Source: Phycisphaerales bacterium (lineage in GTDB: Bacteria; Planctomycetota; Phycisphaerae; Phycisphaerales; UBA1924). From it: a stretch of 64,000 bases of DNA. Under the pieces are notes generated by a model. The model was not told where the DNA came from. It made no database searches and worked only from the letters and a program-made list of their open reading frames with translations. Positions 27,928-37,127 of the stretch are shown one piece after another; within the stretch, counting starts at the first letter, position 1, and every line of letters begins with the position of its first letter. The stretch covers positions 1 to 64,000 of the forward strand of contig JAJDDG010000123.1 in assembly GCA_029260435.1 (NCBI GenBank), given 5' to 3'. The translations under genes were made by a program, and so were the position numbers.

Positions 27928-29763
27928 ATGCCTGAACGCTTCGGGTTGAAGGATGTTGTAGTTCTCTCGGCGGTCGCGCTGCTCGGTGTGATCGTCCTGC
28001 TCAAGATGTGGCAGGACGACCGCGTGTGGGACAAGCTCGAAGCGCTGCAAACAGAGCTGCAAACGCAGCGCGAGATGATCGCGTCACTCGCCAACACCCC
28101 CCCACCCCCGCCCTTCAACCCGGTCTCGCAATCCACCGAAACTGCCGACCCCCGGCAAGACACATCGTGGTCAGTGTCCGGTGTCGAGCTCACATGGCTT
28201 ACGCCGCCTGCGCACCCAAACGACCCTCGCGCTCTCCCCGGGTTTCGCGATGGCGGCACACTCACCGAGGCGATCGAGGGAAACCCCGCACGGTTCACCC
28301 CCTACCTCTACGACACGAGCTACGGGCAGCGGATCGTAGACCTCGTCTGCGAACCACTGGTCGTTCGTGATTTCGAAACGCTCCAGGACCGTGCGGCGCT
28401 TGCGGTCGCCTACCAGAGCGACCCGGACGGGATGTGGTGCCGCGTGCACCTCGATCCCGGAGCCCGATTCTCCGATGGTTCGCCCGTGACAAGCGAGGAC
28501 GTGCGCTGGACGTTCCACGAGTTCGTCATGCACCCCGCGCTCGGCGCGGAGCGGTGGAGGGACGCGCTGGGCGTGATCGAGCGCGTCGATGTGATCGACG
28601 AGCGGACCTGCGAGTTCCGCTTTATCGCCCCGGACTTCCGCAACCTCGAAGCCGCCCTGCGGATGCTCTCGGTCCTGCCGAAGCACGTTTATGCCCCGCT
28701 CACCATCAAGGAAGTGACCGACTCCTCGGGCCTCCTCGTCGGCTCGGGCCCGTTCCGACTGAGCACGACCGGGTGGTCGCCGGGCGAACCCGTTGTGCTG
28801 GTGCGCAACGAGTTCTACAACCGCCCGGACGCACCAATCGTTGATCAACTTCGATTCGTCACCATCACCGACAAGGGTGCACGCCTCGAAGCGATCCGAA
28901 ACAGCGAGGTGGATATCGCCCGTCCCACCGCGTCGCAGCTCGATTCTTGGTCGCGCGATCCGGCTCTCGCGCGTGATCACAAGTTGATCGCGTGGGAGAA
29001 CGCACGCTCGGGGTTCACGTTCATGACGTGGAACTGCGAGAGTGAACTGTTCAACGATGCGCGTGTCCGCCTTGCGATGACCATGCTCCTCGACCGCGAG
29101 CGGATCGTCCGCGACCTGTACAACGGGTTGGGATCGGCCTGCACGGGCCCATTCTCGACCCGCACCGGGCAGGGCGACCCCGCGATCGAGCCGATGCACT
29201 ATGACATCGACGGGGCGCGTTCGCTGCTCGCGCAATCCGGGTGGACCGACCATGACGGCGATGGTTCGATCGAGAACAAGAACGGTGAGCCGTTCGTGTT
29301 CACATATATGCACGCCGCGGGCTCCATCTCCGGCCCGCGTCTCGGCGCATACCTGCAGGATCAGTGCGCAGCGGTCGGCATCGAGTGCCGGGTCGAAGCG
29401 GTGGAATTCGGCGCGTTCCTTGATGCCGTCCGAACAGGATCGTACGACGCCGCGAGCTTCAAGTGGCGCCGATCGAGTCTCGAAACCGACCCGCACCAGC
29501 TGTGGCACTCCACTTCACCGGACAACATGTCGCGGTGGCGTTCGCCCCTTGCGGACGAACTCATCGATCGCGGGCGCTCGACGGCCGACCCGATCGCCCG
29601 GCGCGCCGTCTGGCACGAGCTGCACCGACTGATCCACGACAAGCAACCGGTCACATTCCTCGTCAACACCAACGACCTGCGGATCGTGCACGAGCGCATC
29701 GCAAACGTGCATGCCTACGCGGGCGGGCTCGACATCTCGGAGATGTTCGAGGGCGCGAGGTAG
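27928..29763 (+). CDS. ABC transporter substrate-binding protein, family 5 (oligopeptide type)
   Basis: The 611-residue protein starts with an uncleaved-looking membrane anchor (residues ~9-27, VVVLSAVALLGVIVLLKMW), a short coiled coil and a Pro/Thr-rich linker, instead of the usual lipoprotein signal. The body is an SBP_bac_5 domain: TPYLYDTSYGQRIVDLVCEPL, DGSPVTSEDVRWTFHEF, LLVGSGPFRL, then the C-terminal lobe with RLAMTMLLDRERIV and YNGLGSACTGPF. It should bind peptides or related solutes outside the membrane and deliver them to the permease pair encoded next. The permease gene begins 6 nt downstream. Confidence 0.9.
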   Translation: MPERFGLKDVVVLSAVALLGVIVLLKMWQDDRVWDKLEALQTELQTQREMIASLANTPPPPPFNPVSQSTETADPRQDTSWSVSGVELTWLTPPAHPNDPRALPGFRDGGTLTEAIEGNPARFTPYLYDTSYGQRIVDLVCEPLVVRDFETLQDRAALAVAYQSDPDGMWCRVHLDPGARFSDGSPVTSEDVRWTFHEFVMHPALGAERWRDALGVIERVDVIDERTCEFRFIAPDFRNLEAALRMLSVLPKHVYAPLTIKEVTDSSGLLVGSGPFRLSTTGWSPGEPVVLVRNEFYNRPDAPIVDQLRFVTITDKGARLEAIRNSEVDIARPTASQLDSWSRDPALARDHKLIAWENARSGFTFMTWNCESELFNDARVRLAMTMLLDRERIVRDLYNGLGSACTGPFSTRTGQGDPAIEPMHYDIDGARSLLAQSGWTDHDGDGSIENKNGEPFVFTYMHAAGSISGPRLGAYLQDQCAAVGIECRVEAVEFGAFLDAVRTGSYDAASFKWRRSSLETDPHQLWHSTSPDNMSRWRSPLADELIDRGRSTADPIARRAVWHELHRLIHDKQPVTFLVNTNDLRIVHERIANVHAYAGGLDISEMFEGAR

Positions 29764-29769
29764 CGCACG

Positions 29770-30804
29770 ATGCGCCGCACAACCCCCATCCCGGCATTGG
29801 TGATCCGCAGGGTGCTCGCCGCAGCGGTGACGATGCTCGTGCTGACATTCGCGGTGTTTACATTCGTCGAGCTGTCGCCACAGGCCGACCCGTTTATCGA
29901 TGGAGCACACGCTGCATCGCCCGAACCAGAACCGGCACTCCCGGTGCGCTATCTCCGGTGGCTCGGCGGGATGAGCCCGATCACGTTTTCCGCAGATGCA
30001 CCGATCGGGCTGCGCGTGCCTGATCTGGGGCACTCTGCATCCCGCGGGCGCCCGGTTGCTGATGTCATCGCACCCGCTCTGGGGGTGACACTCGCGCTGA
30101 ATGCGCTCGCGCTCGTGCTGATCTACATCTGCGCGATCCCCACGGGCATCCTCGCCGGGGCGCGCCGGGGCGGGTGGTTCGACGTGCTCTCGGGCGGCGC
30201 GGTGGTCGCGCTGTGGGCGATGCCGACGATGTGGGCAGGCGTGCTCGCGATCGGTTTCCTCGCGTCCGATGCGCACCTCGGGTGGTTCCCCATCGCGGGC
30301 GTACACGACGCCGACGCCGCATCGTTCCGATTCCTCCCGAGTTTTGCCGATGCAGGCGGCTTCCGGCGCGGGTACCTGCTCGACACCCTCTGGCATATCG
30401 CGCTGCCGGTCGCGTGCCTCGCGTACGGCGGCTTCGCGATCCTCGCAAAGCAGACCCGCGCGTCGGTCATGGAGAATCTTCACGCGGACCATGTGCGCAC
30501 CGCGATCGCGAAGGGCGCGGACCGATCGGGCGTGCTGCGCCGCCACGTCGTGCGCAACTCTCTCGTCCCCATCATCACGCTCACCGGCGCGCTGATCCCG
30601 CAGCTCGTCTCGGGGTCGGTTGTTGTCGAGCAGATTTTTTCAATCCCCGGCATGGGCACGCTCGTGCTGGACGCGGTGATGCGCCGTGATACGGATTTGC
30701 TCATGGCGAATGTCGTCGTCATCGGGGGAATCACAATCCTCGCGCTGCTGCTGGCGGATATCGCGGTGCGCCTTGCCGACCCGCGCACGGGAGATGAGGC
30801 ATGA
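29770..30804 (+). CDS. ABC transporter permease, OppB/DppB type
   Basis: The 344-residue protein has six predicted membrane helices. It begins with the family's basic N-terminus followed by VLAAAVTMLVLTFAVFTFV. The EAA-type loop is at AKQTRASVMENLHADHVRTAIAKGAD, then GVLRRHVVRNSLVPIITLTG and FSIPGMGTLVLDAV. The first extracytoplasmic loop is long (about 85 residues), as usual for OppB. Its stop overlaps the start of the second permease as ATGA, so the pair is translationally coupled. Confidence 0.92.
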   Translation: MRRTTPIPALVIRRVLAAAVTMLVLTFAVFTFVELSPQADPFIDGAHAASPEPEPALPVRYLRWLGGMSPITFSADAPIGLRVPDLGHSASRGRPVADVIAPALGVTLALNALALVLIYICAIPTGILAGARRGGWFDVLSGGAVVALWAMPTMWAGVLAIGFLASDAHLGWFPIAGVHDADAASFRFLPSFADAGGFRRGYLLDTLWHIALPVACLAYGGFAILAKQTRASVMENLHADHVRTAIAKGADRSGVLRRHVVRNSLVPIITLTGALIPQLVSGSVVVEQIFSIPGMGTLVLDAVMRRDTDLLMANVVVIGGITILALLLADIAVRLADPRTGDEA

Positions 30805-31901
30805 TACGCGGCTTGATGCGGCATGCTTTAACCACGCGGCGTGGGAGGCTCGCGCTGCTCTGGCTCGGCGCGATGTGTCTGCTCGGTGTTATATCCCTGT
30901 TCGCCTTCTCGCCCAACCAGCGCGCGAGCGCATGGGATTCGTCGTTCCTCCCGCCCGGCGCATACGAGGGGCGGGGCGTGGTGCGTTCTATCGTGGCCGG
31001 CTCGATGACCGAGGGTTCGCGGGTTGTCGTCGATCTCCGGGCGCTCGCCACAGAATCCGCGCGATACCCCGCGATGATCGACGCGGATCACCTCACCCAA
31101 CTGCGAAGCGAGATCGATCAACTCGCTGGCGAAACCATCGATCGCCCCGCCGCCGAGACCCTCCTGCTCAAGTATTGCGCAGACCTCGGCACGAAACACC
31201 CGCTCGGCACCGACGCCCTCGGGCAGGATGTCCTCGCCCGCCTCGTCCACGGCGCACGCACGGCGTTGCTGGTCGGGTTCGTCGCCGCCGGGGTCGCCGC
31301 CGTGCTCGGGATCCTGATCGGTATGGCGATGGGGCTGGGCGGCCCGCTCGTTGAGAGCGTGCTGATGCGCATCACGGAGGTCGTAATGTCCGTGCCGCTG
31401 CTGTACGTGCTGGTGCTCGCGGCTGGGCTGCTCCCGCGCAGCACGATCGTTGTCATGGTGATCATCGGGTGCCTGTCGTGGCACGGCGCGGCGCGGTACG
31501 TCCGCGCCGAGTGCAAGAAACTGCGCCATGCAGATTTCGTTGAAGCCGCGCGGGCGTCCGGATCGGCGCGCACCCGGGTTGCACTCAGACACATCCTGCC
31601 CAACGCCGCCGCGCCGGTGATCGTGGACACCTCGTTCGGTGCCGCCGGCGCGATCCTTGTCGAGGCAACGCTCTCGTTCCTCGGGCTCGGCGCGGGCGAT
31701 GCCGTGAGCTGGGGCTCGCTCGTCAAGGACGCGACGGGCGGGGGCGCCGGCTTCAACTGGTGGCTGGGCGTCTTCCCCGGCGCGATGATGTTCGCGACCG
31801 CGCTGAGCCTTGTCGTGCTCGGCGAACTGCTGCGCGACGCGCTGGACCCGCGCTCGCGAGCGACGAGTGCATCGCCATGGACGTACACTGCGAAGGCATG
31901 A
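30801..31901 (+). CDS. ABC transporter permease, OppC/DppC type
   Basis: The 366-residue protein has an N-terminal helix, then an extracytoplasmic region of ~110 residues that is longer than typical OppC. The [22 protein letters not shown] motif precedes the transmembrane core. The cytoplasmic coupling loop reads [22 protein letters not shown]. It ends with [20 protein letters not shown], all standard for OppC. It pairs with the preceding OppB-like protein to form the channel. The next gene starts inside its stop codon (ATGA at 31898-31901). Confidence 0.92.
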   Translation: MIRGLMRHALTTRRGRLALLWLGAMCLLGVISLFAFSPNQRASAWDSSFLPPGAYEGRGVVRSIVAGSMTEGSRVVVDLRALATESARYPAMIDADHLTQLRSEIDQLAGETIDRPAAETLLLKYCADLGTKHPLGTDALGQDVLARLVHGARTALLVGFVAAGVAAVLGILIGMAMGLGGPLVESVLMRITEVVMSVPLLYVLVLAAGLLPRSTIVVMVIIGCLSWHGAARYVRAECKKLRHADFVEAARASGSARTRVALRHILPNAAAPVIVDTSFGAAGAILVEATLSFLGLGAGDAVSWGSLVKDATGGGAGFNWWLGVFPGAMMFATALSLVVLGELLRDALDPRSRATSASPWTYTAKA

Positions 31902-33001
31902 CCCCCTCACCCGTTCAATCCTCCGAACCGCTGCTGACGATCGACGACCTCGCGGTGTCGTTCGACAACGGGCCCGGCCCGCGGGTCATGGCGGTAGACG
32001 GCGCGAACCTCAGAGTGCACGACGGGCAGACCGTCGCCGTCGTCGGTGAATCGGGGTGCGGCAAATCCGTGACGGCGTTGTCCGCGCTGCGCCTCGTGCC
32101 CACGCCGCCGGGCAGGTACGACAGAGGGCGCATCCTGCTCCGCCGGGACACTGGACAGACCGACCTGCTCACCGCCAACGAGCGCACCATGCGCGACGTG
32201 CGCGGCGGGGAAATCGCAATGATCTTTCAGGAACCGATGACCTCGCTCAACCCGGTCTACACCGTGGGCGAACAGATCTGCGAGGCGGCGCTGCTGCACC
32301 AGCGCGTCTCGCGCCGGGCGGCAAAGGAAATCGCGGTCCGCGCGATGGAAGATGTCGGGATAGACGAAGCAGCATCGAGACTCGGGGCGTACCCGCACGA
32401 GTTTTCGGGCGGCATGCGCCAGCGCGTCATGATCGCGATGGCGTTGTCCTGCAACCCGCGCCTCCTGCTCGCCGACGAACCGACCACCGCGCTGGATGTC
32501 ACGATCCAGGCGCAGATCCTCGACCTGCTCAAGCAGCTCCAACGCGATCGCGGGATGGCGACCCTGCTCATCACACACGACCTCGGTGTCGTCGCCGAGA
32601 ACGCGGACGTGGTCTGTGTGATGTACGCCGGGCGGGTCGTCGAGTACGCCAGCACGAAAGAAGTGTTCTCCAACCCGCTCCACCCGTACACCCGCGGGCT
32701 CTTCGCATCGATCCCCACGATGGGCGTCCGTCGCGAACGCCTGGAAACGATCGAGCATGTCGTGGGCGACGAAGCACAGTTCGCCCAGCTGCCGGGCTCG
32801 GGTGAAGGGTTGCGCCCGTGGTGGCCCTGGCACGACAAGCCAAAGGACATCCAACCGCGCGAGCGCGCGAGCGATACCTCCGCGCTTGTCGAGATCACGC
32901 CCGGGCACTGGGTCGGCGTGTGGCGCACGCAAGCGGCAGGCGGGATGAGCGAAACTCCTCCGAACCTCACAACCGGGTGCGCCGCACCCCATACGGCCTA
33001 G
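31898..33001 (+). CDS. ABC transporter ATP-binding protein, OppD/DppD type
   Basis: Taking the ATG in the ATGA overlap gives 367 residues. Walker A is [10 protein letters not shown], the Q-loop [13 protein letters not shown], the ABC signature [10 protein letters not shown], Walker [13 protein letters not shown], and the switch His is in LLITHDLG. The C-terminus has the oligopeptide-transport extension ([13 protein letters not shown]). An in-frame ATG at 31877 is an alternative. No second ATPase (OppF) follows; the next gene is a glycosyltransferase. The ATPase may act as a homodimer or use a partner encoded elsewhere. Confidence 0.92.
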   Translation: MTPSPVQSSEPLLTIDDLAVSFDNGPGPRVMAVDGANLRVHDGQTVAVVGESGCGKSVTALSALRLVPTPPGRYDRGRILLRRDTGQTDLLTANERTMRDVRGGEIAMIFQEPMTSLNPVYTVGEQICEAALLHQRVSRRAAKEIAVRAMEDVGIDEAASRLGAYPHEFSGGMRQRVMIAMALSCNPRLLLADEPTTALDVTIQAQILDLLKQLQRDRGMATLLITHDLGVVAENADVVCVMYAGRVVEYASTKEVFSNPLHPYTRGLFASIPTMGVRRERLETIEHVVGDEAQFAQLPGSGEGLRPWWPWHDKPKDIQPRERASDTSALVEITPGHWVGVWRTQAAGGMSETPPNLTTGCAAPHTA

Positions 33002-33005
33002 CACC

Positions 33006-34127
33006 ATGACTATGCGCGTCGTCCATATCGCTGACCGGGGATTCTCACACCGCGAGGGAGAACTGCTCCGGCGGATGGAGGTCGGGCTGATCGACGAGGG
33101 GGTCGGCGTTATCCGCCTGCGCCCGCGTGGATTGCTCGGTGAAAATACCGCCGGGCTCGGTGCCCGCGTGGGGTACGACACATCTCGAATCCCTCGCCTG
33201 GGCGCATCGCGGTCGGTGCGCACGATGCGCGAGATCGAACGCCAGCTCGGCACCGGCGGCCCGGAACTGATCGATATCGTGCACGCCTGGGGGACAGAGT
33301 GCTGGAAGATCGCGATGCAGATCTCGGCCCTCGCTCAGGCGGATCTTGTGGTGAGCCTGCACGACCGCCCCGCGCTGCAGCGCGCGCGCTGGCTCGAATC
33401 ACAAGCCCGCCAAGCCAAACTCCCGATGCCGCTCGCCCTCGCGCCGGACGAGGCGCACGCCCAGGCGCTCGCGGGGCACGCCTCGTCGGTGGGCGTCCGG
33501 GTTGTGCCGTGGGGCGTACACCTCCACGCCGGGCAGGACACCCGCGCCGCCGCAGACGCCGAGCACGTCCCGTCGATCTGCGTGGTCGGCTCCGGCTCGA
33601 GCCCGCGCGAGATCGACGCCCTGCTCGACGGGCTCGTCCGCGTTGCCTCCCGACAGCCCGACACACTCGTCTTCTTCGACAGTGCACTTCTCACGCGCCA
33701 CGGGCACCATTACAAACGAATCCGTTCCCTGAACTTCGAGACTACACCCTCGCTCATCGAGAACCTCGAATCCCACCGCCAGACCGTGCTCGAAGCGGAT
33801 GTGCTGGTCGCGCCGGAAAGCTCAGGCGAGTACCGCTCCATCGTGCTCGAGGCGATGGGCTCGCGGATGGGTGTTGTCGTGCGGCGCGACCCGCTCGTTG
33901 ATCTGTACAACATCAAAAACGGCATCACTGTGGTCACGGATCCTGTCGGGTCGGCGTGGGAAACGGCCCTGATGCACGCGCTCGACGAGAACGAACGGCG
34001 CACGCTCGCCACCGCCTCGAGGCGCCATATCGAGCAGCACCACCTCGCGTATATGCAGGTCCGAGGGATGATCGAGGCGTACGAATCGCTCCGAGGTGAA
34101 GCCCCGATCAGCATGCCCACCGCCTGA
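33006..34127 (+). CDS. GT-B glycosyltransferase-like protein
   Basis: The 373-residue protein begins VVHIADRGFSHREGELLRRMEVGL and has a Rossmann-like N-terminal domain with a DIVHAWGTECW turn. The C-terminal domain resembles group 1 (GT4) transferases: SICVVGSGSSPREIDALLDGLV, an ADVLVAPESSGEYRSIVLEAMGSRMGV block matching the E-x7-E region, and a final DENERRTLATASRRHIE helix. Donor and acceptor are unknown. It starts 4 nt after the transporter ATPase gene, so it could be co-transcribed without being functionally tied to it. An ATG at 33012 is also possible. Confidence 0.65.
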   Translation: MTMRVVHIADRGFSHREGELLRRMEVGLIDEGVGVIRLRPRGLLGENTAGLGARVGYDTSRIPRLGASRSVRTMREIERQLGTGGPELIDIVHAWGTECWKIAMQISALAQADLVVSLHDRPALQRARWLESQARQAKLPMPLALAPDEAHAQALAGHASSVGVRVVPWGVHLHAGQDTRAAADAEHVPSICVVGSGSSPREIDALLDGLVRVASRQPDTLVFFDSALLTRHGHHYKRIRSLNFETTPSLIENLESHRQTVLEADVLVAPESSGEYRSIVLEAMGSRMGVVVRRDPLVDLYNIKNGITVVTDPVGSAWETALMHALDENERRTLATASRRHIEQHHLAYMQVRGMIEAYESLRGEAPISMPTA

Positions 34128-34305
34128 ACCCTCCGCCCGATAAGCGTGCGCCCGCACAGTTTTCATAATTTCTACAACCGGAACACGCCACGCATCTGGA
34201 ACAACCCGGTTCTCGGCGCACAATTGGCGTGTGGGTCCATAACCCCTTACGCGGTGAGGGGCGGTGGGCGCGGGACAAACAGACCATTCTTAGAGGAGAG
34301 AAGAC

Positions 34306-34788
34306 ATGAGCATGAACGCAATTTTGGCGGTGGCATTGACCAGCGGGGTGATTGGTGCGGACCACGGCGTGGTGTGGCACGCCGATACCGCCGTGCGCCA
34401 GCCGACCGAGGCGCTGACCATCAACGGCCCAGTGACAATCCCCCACGGTGCCTCCGGGCACGACGCGGGCGCCATGATGCTCGTCCGCCAGGACAACATC
34501 GTGATCGCGGCTTCACCCTTCGTGAGCTACCACGGCGCGGGCATGCACGACTACCGGCGTGCCCAGCAGGCCGCGCTCCGCGAGATGGGGCTGATCCTGT
34601 CCGTGCGCACGCATGTGAATTCGCGGCGCAAAGCCGAGCCCCGCAACGACATCGAGCCGCGCGCCGTCATCCACATCAAGGATCGGTTCCAGGTGCCCAC
34701 AGAACTGGAAGCAAACGCACCGTCTCGCAAGGGCACGCAGCTCGTCCGGGTGATCCGACCAGGCGAGACGACGATCGCCGCCAGGTAA
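34306..34788 (+). CDS. hypothetical protein with possible signal peptide
   Basis: The 160-residue product is preceded by a GAGGAGAG ribosome site. The first ~18 residues (MSMNAILAVALTSGVIGA) are hydrophobic and could be a short signal sequence. The remainder has no family I recognise. It contains MMLVRQDNIVIAASPFV and a basic C-terminal half. The 178 nt upstream contain a near-perfect hairpin (CCCCTTAC/GTGAGGGG at 34243-34261) just before the ribosome site. It is convergent with queD, 14 nt apart. Confidence 0.55.
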   Translation: MSMNAILAVALTSGVIGADHGVVWHADTAVRQPTEALTINGPVTIPHGASGHDAGAMMLVRQDNIVIAASPFVSYHGAGMHDYRRAQQAALREMGLILSVRTHVNSRRKAEPRNDIEPRAVIHIKDRFQVPTELEANAPSRKGTQLVRVIRPGETTIAAR

Positions 34789-34802
34789 ATCATTTCAAAC
34801 GC

Positions 34803-35165
34803 TCAACCGCCGGAGTAGTGGCACCGGGAGGTGCATGTCTCGTGGACAATGATCTCGGCGAGCAGCGGCAGCTCCGCGCGCAGGCGGTCGAAGATCCACC
34901 GTGCGATCACCTCGCTGGTGGGGTTCTCGAGCCCCTCGATCTCGTTGAGCACGTAGTGGTCCAGCAGCTTCTCGATCGGATCGATCGCGGCCTTGATCTG
35001 CCCGTAATCGATCAGGTACCCCTGCGCCTCCGGGGCGTCTCCCTCCACGACCACGTCCACCTTGAACGAATGCCCGTGCATCCGCCGGCACTTATGCCCC
35101 TCGGGGAAGGTCGGCAGGAAGTGGGCTGCCTCAAACGTGAACGACTTGGCGAGACGGACATGCAT
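34803..35165 (-). CDS. queD: 6-carboxy-5,6,7,8-tetrahydropterin synthase
   Basis: The ATG at 35165 gives 120 residues, normal for QueD. The zinc ligands are His15 (AAHFLP) and the His pair in CRRMHGHSF, and the catalytic Cys is the C four residues before the first of those. The C-terminal HETCTSRCHY supplies the conserved Glu. The enzyme makes 6-carboxytetrahydropterin from dihydroneopterin triphosphate in the queuosine (7-deazaguanine) pathway. queE lies 40 nt upstream on the same strand. queC and queF are not in the window. Confidence 0.92.
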   Translation of the reverse strand: MHVRLAKSFTFEAAHFLPTFPEGHKCRRMHGHSFKVDVVVEGDAPEAQGYLIDYGQIKAAIDPIEKLLDHYVLNEIEGLENPTSEVIARWIFDRLRAELPLLAEIIVHETCTSRCHYSGG

Positions 35166-35205
35166 GGAGCGCATCGTAGCGAGCCGCGTACCGATCGTCC
35201 GCCCG

Positions 35206-35925
35206 CTACACGCCCCGTGCTTGCGGATCCCAGATGAACTTGTGCAGCTGCAGCTGCAGGCGGACAGCCAACGCATCCTCCAGTATCCATCCGGCGAGCC
35301 GCTTCGGGTCCATCCCGCCGTGCCCTGCGATCTCAAGCCCTTTCGCCTGAGCATGGATCGGACTCATCAGCACCCCCCAACACCCCCCACGCCCCCCGCT
35401 CCCTTCCACTCGATCCGCCAGCGCGTGCTCCCGCATCACACCCCGCGCCCACTCATAATCCGCGCGATCCCCGATCACGAATTTCACCTCATCCCGCTCG
35501 TTCAGGCGCTTGATGTTTGCCATGTCGTTGCGATCGCACTCTCCCGACGACGGGCACTTCAGGTCCATGATCCGCACCACCCTCGGGTCGCACGGGGAGA
35601 TGTCGCACGCCCCGCTCGTCTCGATCGTCACCTCGCGCCCAGCATCGCACAGCCTCGTCATCAGCTCGTGCACACCCGCCTGCAGCAGCGGTTCACCCCC
35701 GGTCACCTGCGCGAGCGGGCAGTCAAACGCGAGCACTCGCCCCACCAACTCGTCGATCGAAACCGCGCCGCCCTCGCCAAATGCATATTCGGTGTCGCAG
35801 TACGAGCACCGCAGGTGGCACCCGCGCAGCCGCACAAATACACACGGCAACCCCGCGCGCGATCCCTCTCCCTGGATCGAGTGAAACACCTCATTGATCA
35901 GCAGTGTGCTCTCGCCGTTTCCCAT
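35206..35925 (-). CDS. queE: 7-carboxy-7-deazaguanine synthase
   Basis: The product has 239 residues from the ATG at 35925. INEVFHSIQGEGSRAGLP is the QueE opening. C36, C40 and C43 in GCHLRCSYCDTEYAF form the CxxxCxxC iron-sulfur cluster of radical-SAM enzymes. VTGGEPLLQ and VTIETSGA follow. The enzyme contracts carboxytetrahydropterin to 7-carboxy-7-deazaguanine. A Gly-rich insert (VEGSGGRGGCWG) near residue 180 is unusual. The adjacent queD supplies its substrate. No preQ1 riboswitch is evident upstream. Confidence 0.93.
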   Translation of the reverse strand: MGNGESTLLINEVFHSIQGEGSRAGLPCVFVRLRGCHLRCSYCDTEYAFGEGGAVSIDELVGRVLAFDCPLAQVTGGEPLLQAGVHELMTRLCDAGREVTIETSGACDISPCDPRVVRIMDLKCPSSGECDRNDMANIKRLNERDEVKFVIGDRADYEWARGVMREHALADRVEGSGGRGGCWGVLMSPIHAQAKGLEIAGHGGMDPKRLAGWILEDALAVRLQLQLHKFIWDPQARGV

Positions 35926-35984
35926 GAACAAGCGAGTATACGCCCCCCACAAACCATCACCTTCCCCCACCCAACCAACCCGAC

Positions 35985-37028
35985 CTACTCCCCCGTGGCC
36001 CCAGCCAGCTCCTTCGCCTTCAGCATCCGGGCTGCGCCCTCGTGCCCCAACTGGGCAGCCGCGCTGGCGTACCCGATCGCTCGCTCGGTGTCGCCCGCGC
36101 GATCGAGCCACATAGCTGTCTCGAAGAGCAACTCGGGATCCCCCGCGTTCGCCTCCGCAGCCTCGACGTAGAGCCCCGCGGCCTCCGCGTGCTTGTCCAG
36201 CAGCGCGAGCGAGAGCGCGACCTCCGCCAGCGCGGGCTTGCTGGAGATGATCACAGCGCGGTCCATCGCGAGCATCAGGTTCGCCGACTCCTCCGCATGC
36301 CCCATCCGGCGCAGCGCCTTGGCTTCCACCACCCTCCACGACACGTTATCCGGCTCCAGATCCCGCGCCCTGCGGATGTGCGCAAACGCAACCTGCGAGC
36401 GGTTCTCGTCCAGCGCGATCCCCGCGAGCCCGGCCCACGCGATCGCGATCGTCGGGTCCAGCTTGGTTGAAACAACCAGGTTCGCGCGAGCGCCGTCGGT
36501 ATCGCCCAGCTTCCGCTGGATCTGCGCGCGGTACAGCGGGTGCTTCGGGTTGCTCGGGTTCAGCTTCTGCGCCATCGCGTAATGCATGTCCGCGTTTTCG
36601 AGCATGCCGAGCTGCGCCGAGATCGTCCCCACGACGTGGCGGTACTCCGCGTGGTCCGGGCCCAGCGCGATCGCGTGTTCATACGCCCGCAGTGATTCCT
36701 CGCCCTTGCCCACGAGCGCGAGCGTTTCGCCCCACAACAGATAGATCTGCTGCTCCCCCGGGAACTGCTCCGCCGCCGAAGCGAGGATGATCTCGGCCTG
36801 CGCGATCTCCTGGTTGGCGAGGCGCGTCCGCGCCGCCTCCATCACCTTCCCGACGCTCCGGAGCGATTCGCCGGTCGTCACCGCGTCATTGCCTTGCCCG
36901 GCGGGGTTCACCTGCCCGACGCCGACCACCTTCCAGACCACGAATGCCCCCGCAAGGAGCACCAGCGCGATCACCACCAACCCCATCACCACGCTGTGCC
37001 CCGGACGTTTCATCATCGATCGTTTCAT
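35985..37028 (-). CDS. membrane-anchored TPR protein
   Basis: The 347-residue protein has a basic N-terminus and one membrane helix (about residues 12-34, VVMGLVVIALVLLAGAFVVWKVV), then seven or so TPR units such as EQQIYLLWGETLALVGKGEESLRAYEHAIAL and PKHPLYRAQIQRKLGDTDGARANL. The TPR part should face the periplasm. No catalytic domain is present. It lies 59 nt upstream of queE on the same strand and is divergent from valS. Confidence 0.78.
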   Translation of the reverse strand: MKRSMMKRPGHSVVMGLVVIALVLLAGAFVVWKVVGVGQVNPAGQGNDAVTTGESLRSVGKVMEAARTRLANQEIAQAEIILASAAEQFPGEQQIYLLWGETLALVGKGEESLRAYEHAIALGPDHAEYRHVVGTISAQLGMLENADMHYAMAQKLNPSNPKHPLYRAQIQRKLGDTDGARANLVVSTKLDPTIAIAWAGLAGIALDENRSQVAFAHIRRARDLEPDNVSWRVVEAKALRRMGHAEESANLMLAMDRAVIISSKPALAEVALSLALLDKHAEAAGLYVEAAEANAGDPELLFETAMWLDRAGDTERAIGYASAAAQLGHEGAARMLKAKELAGATGE

Positions 37029-37127
37029 ACCTCAACCATATCGTCGCCGGTACACTCCCTCCTCCACCCCGCGTTCGATCTCTTTGCGAGATCCCATCGC
37101 GGATTCAGATGATCCAGGAGCCCCTCT

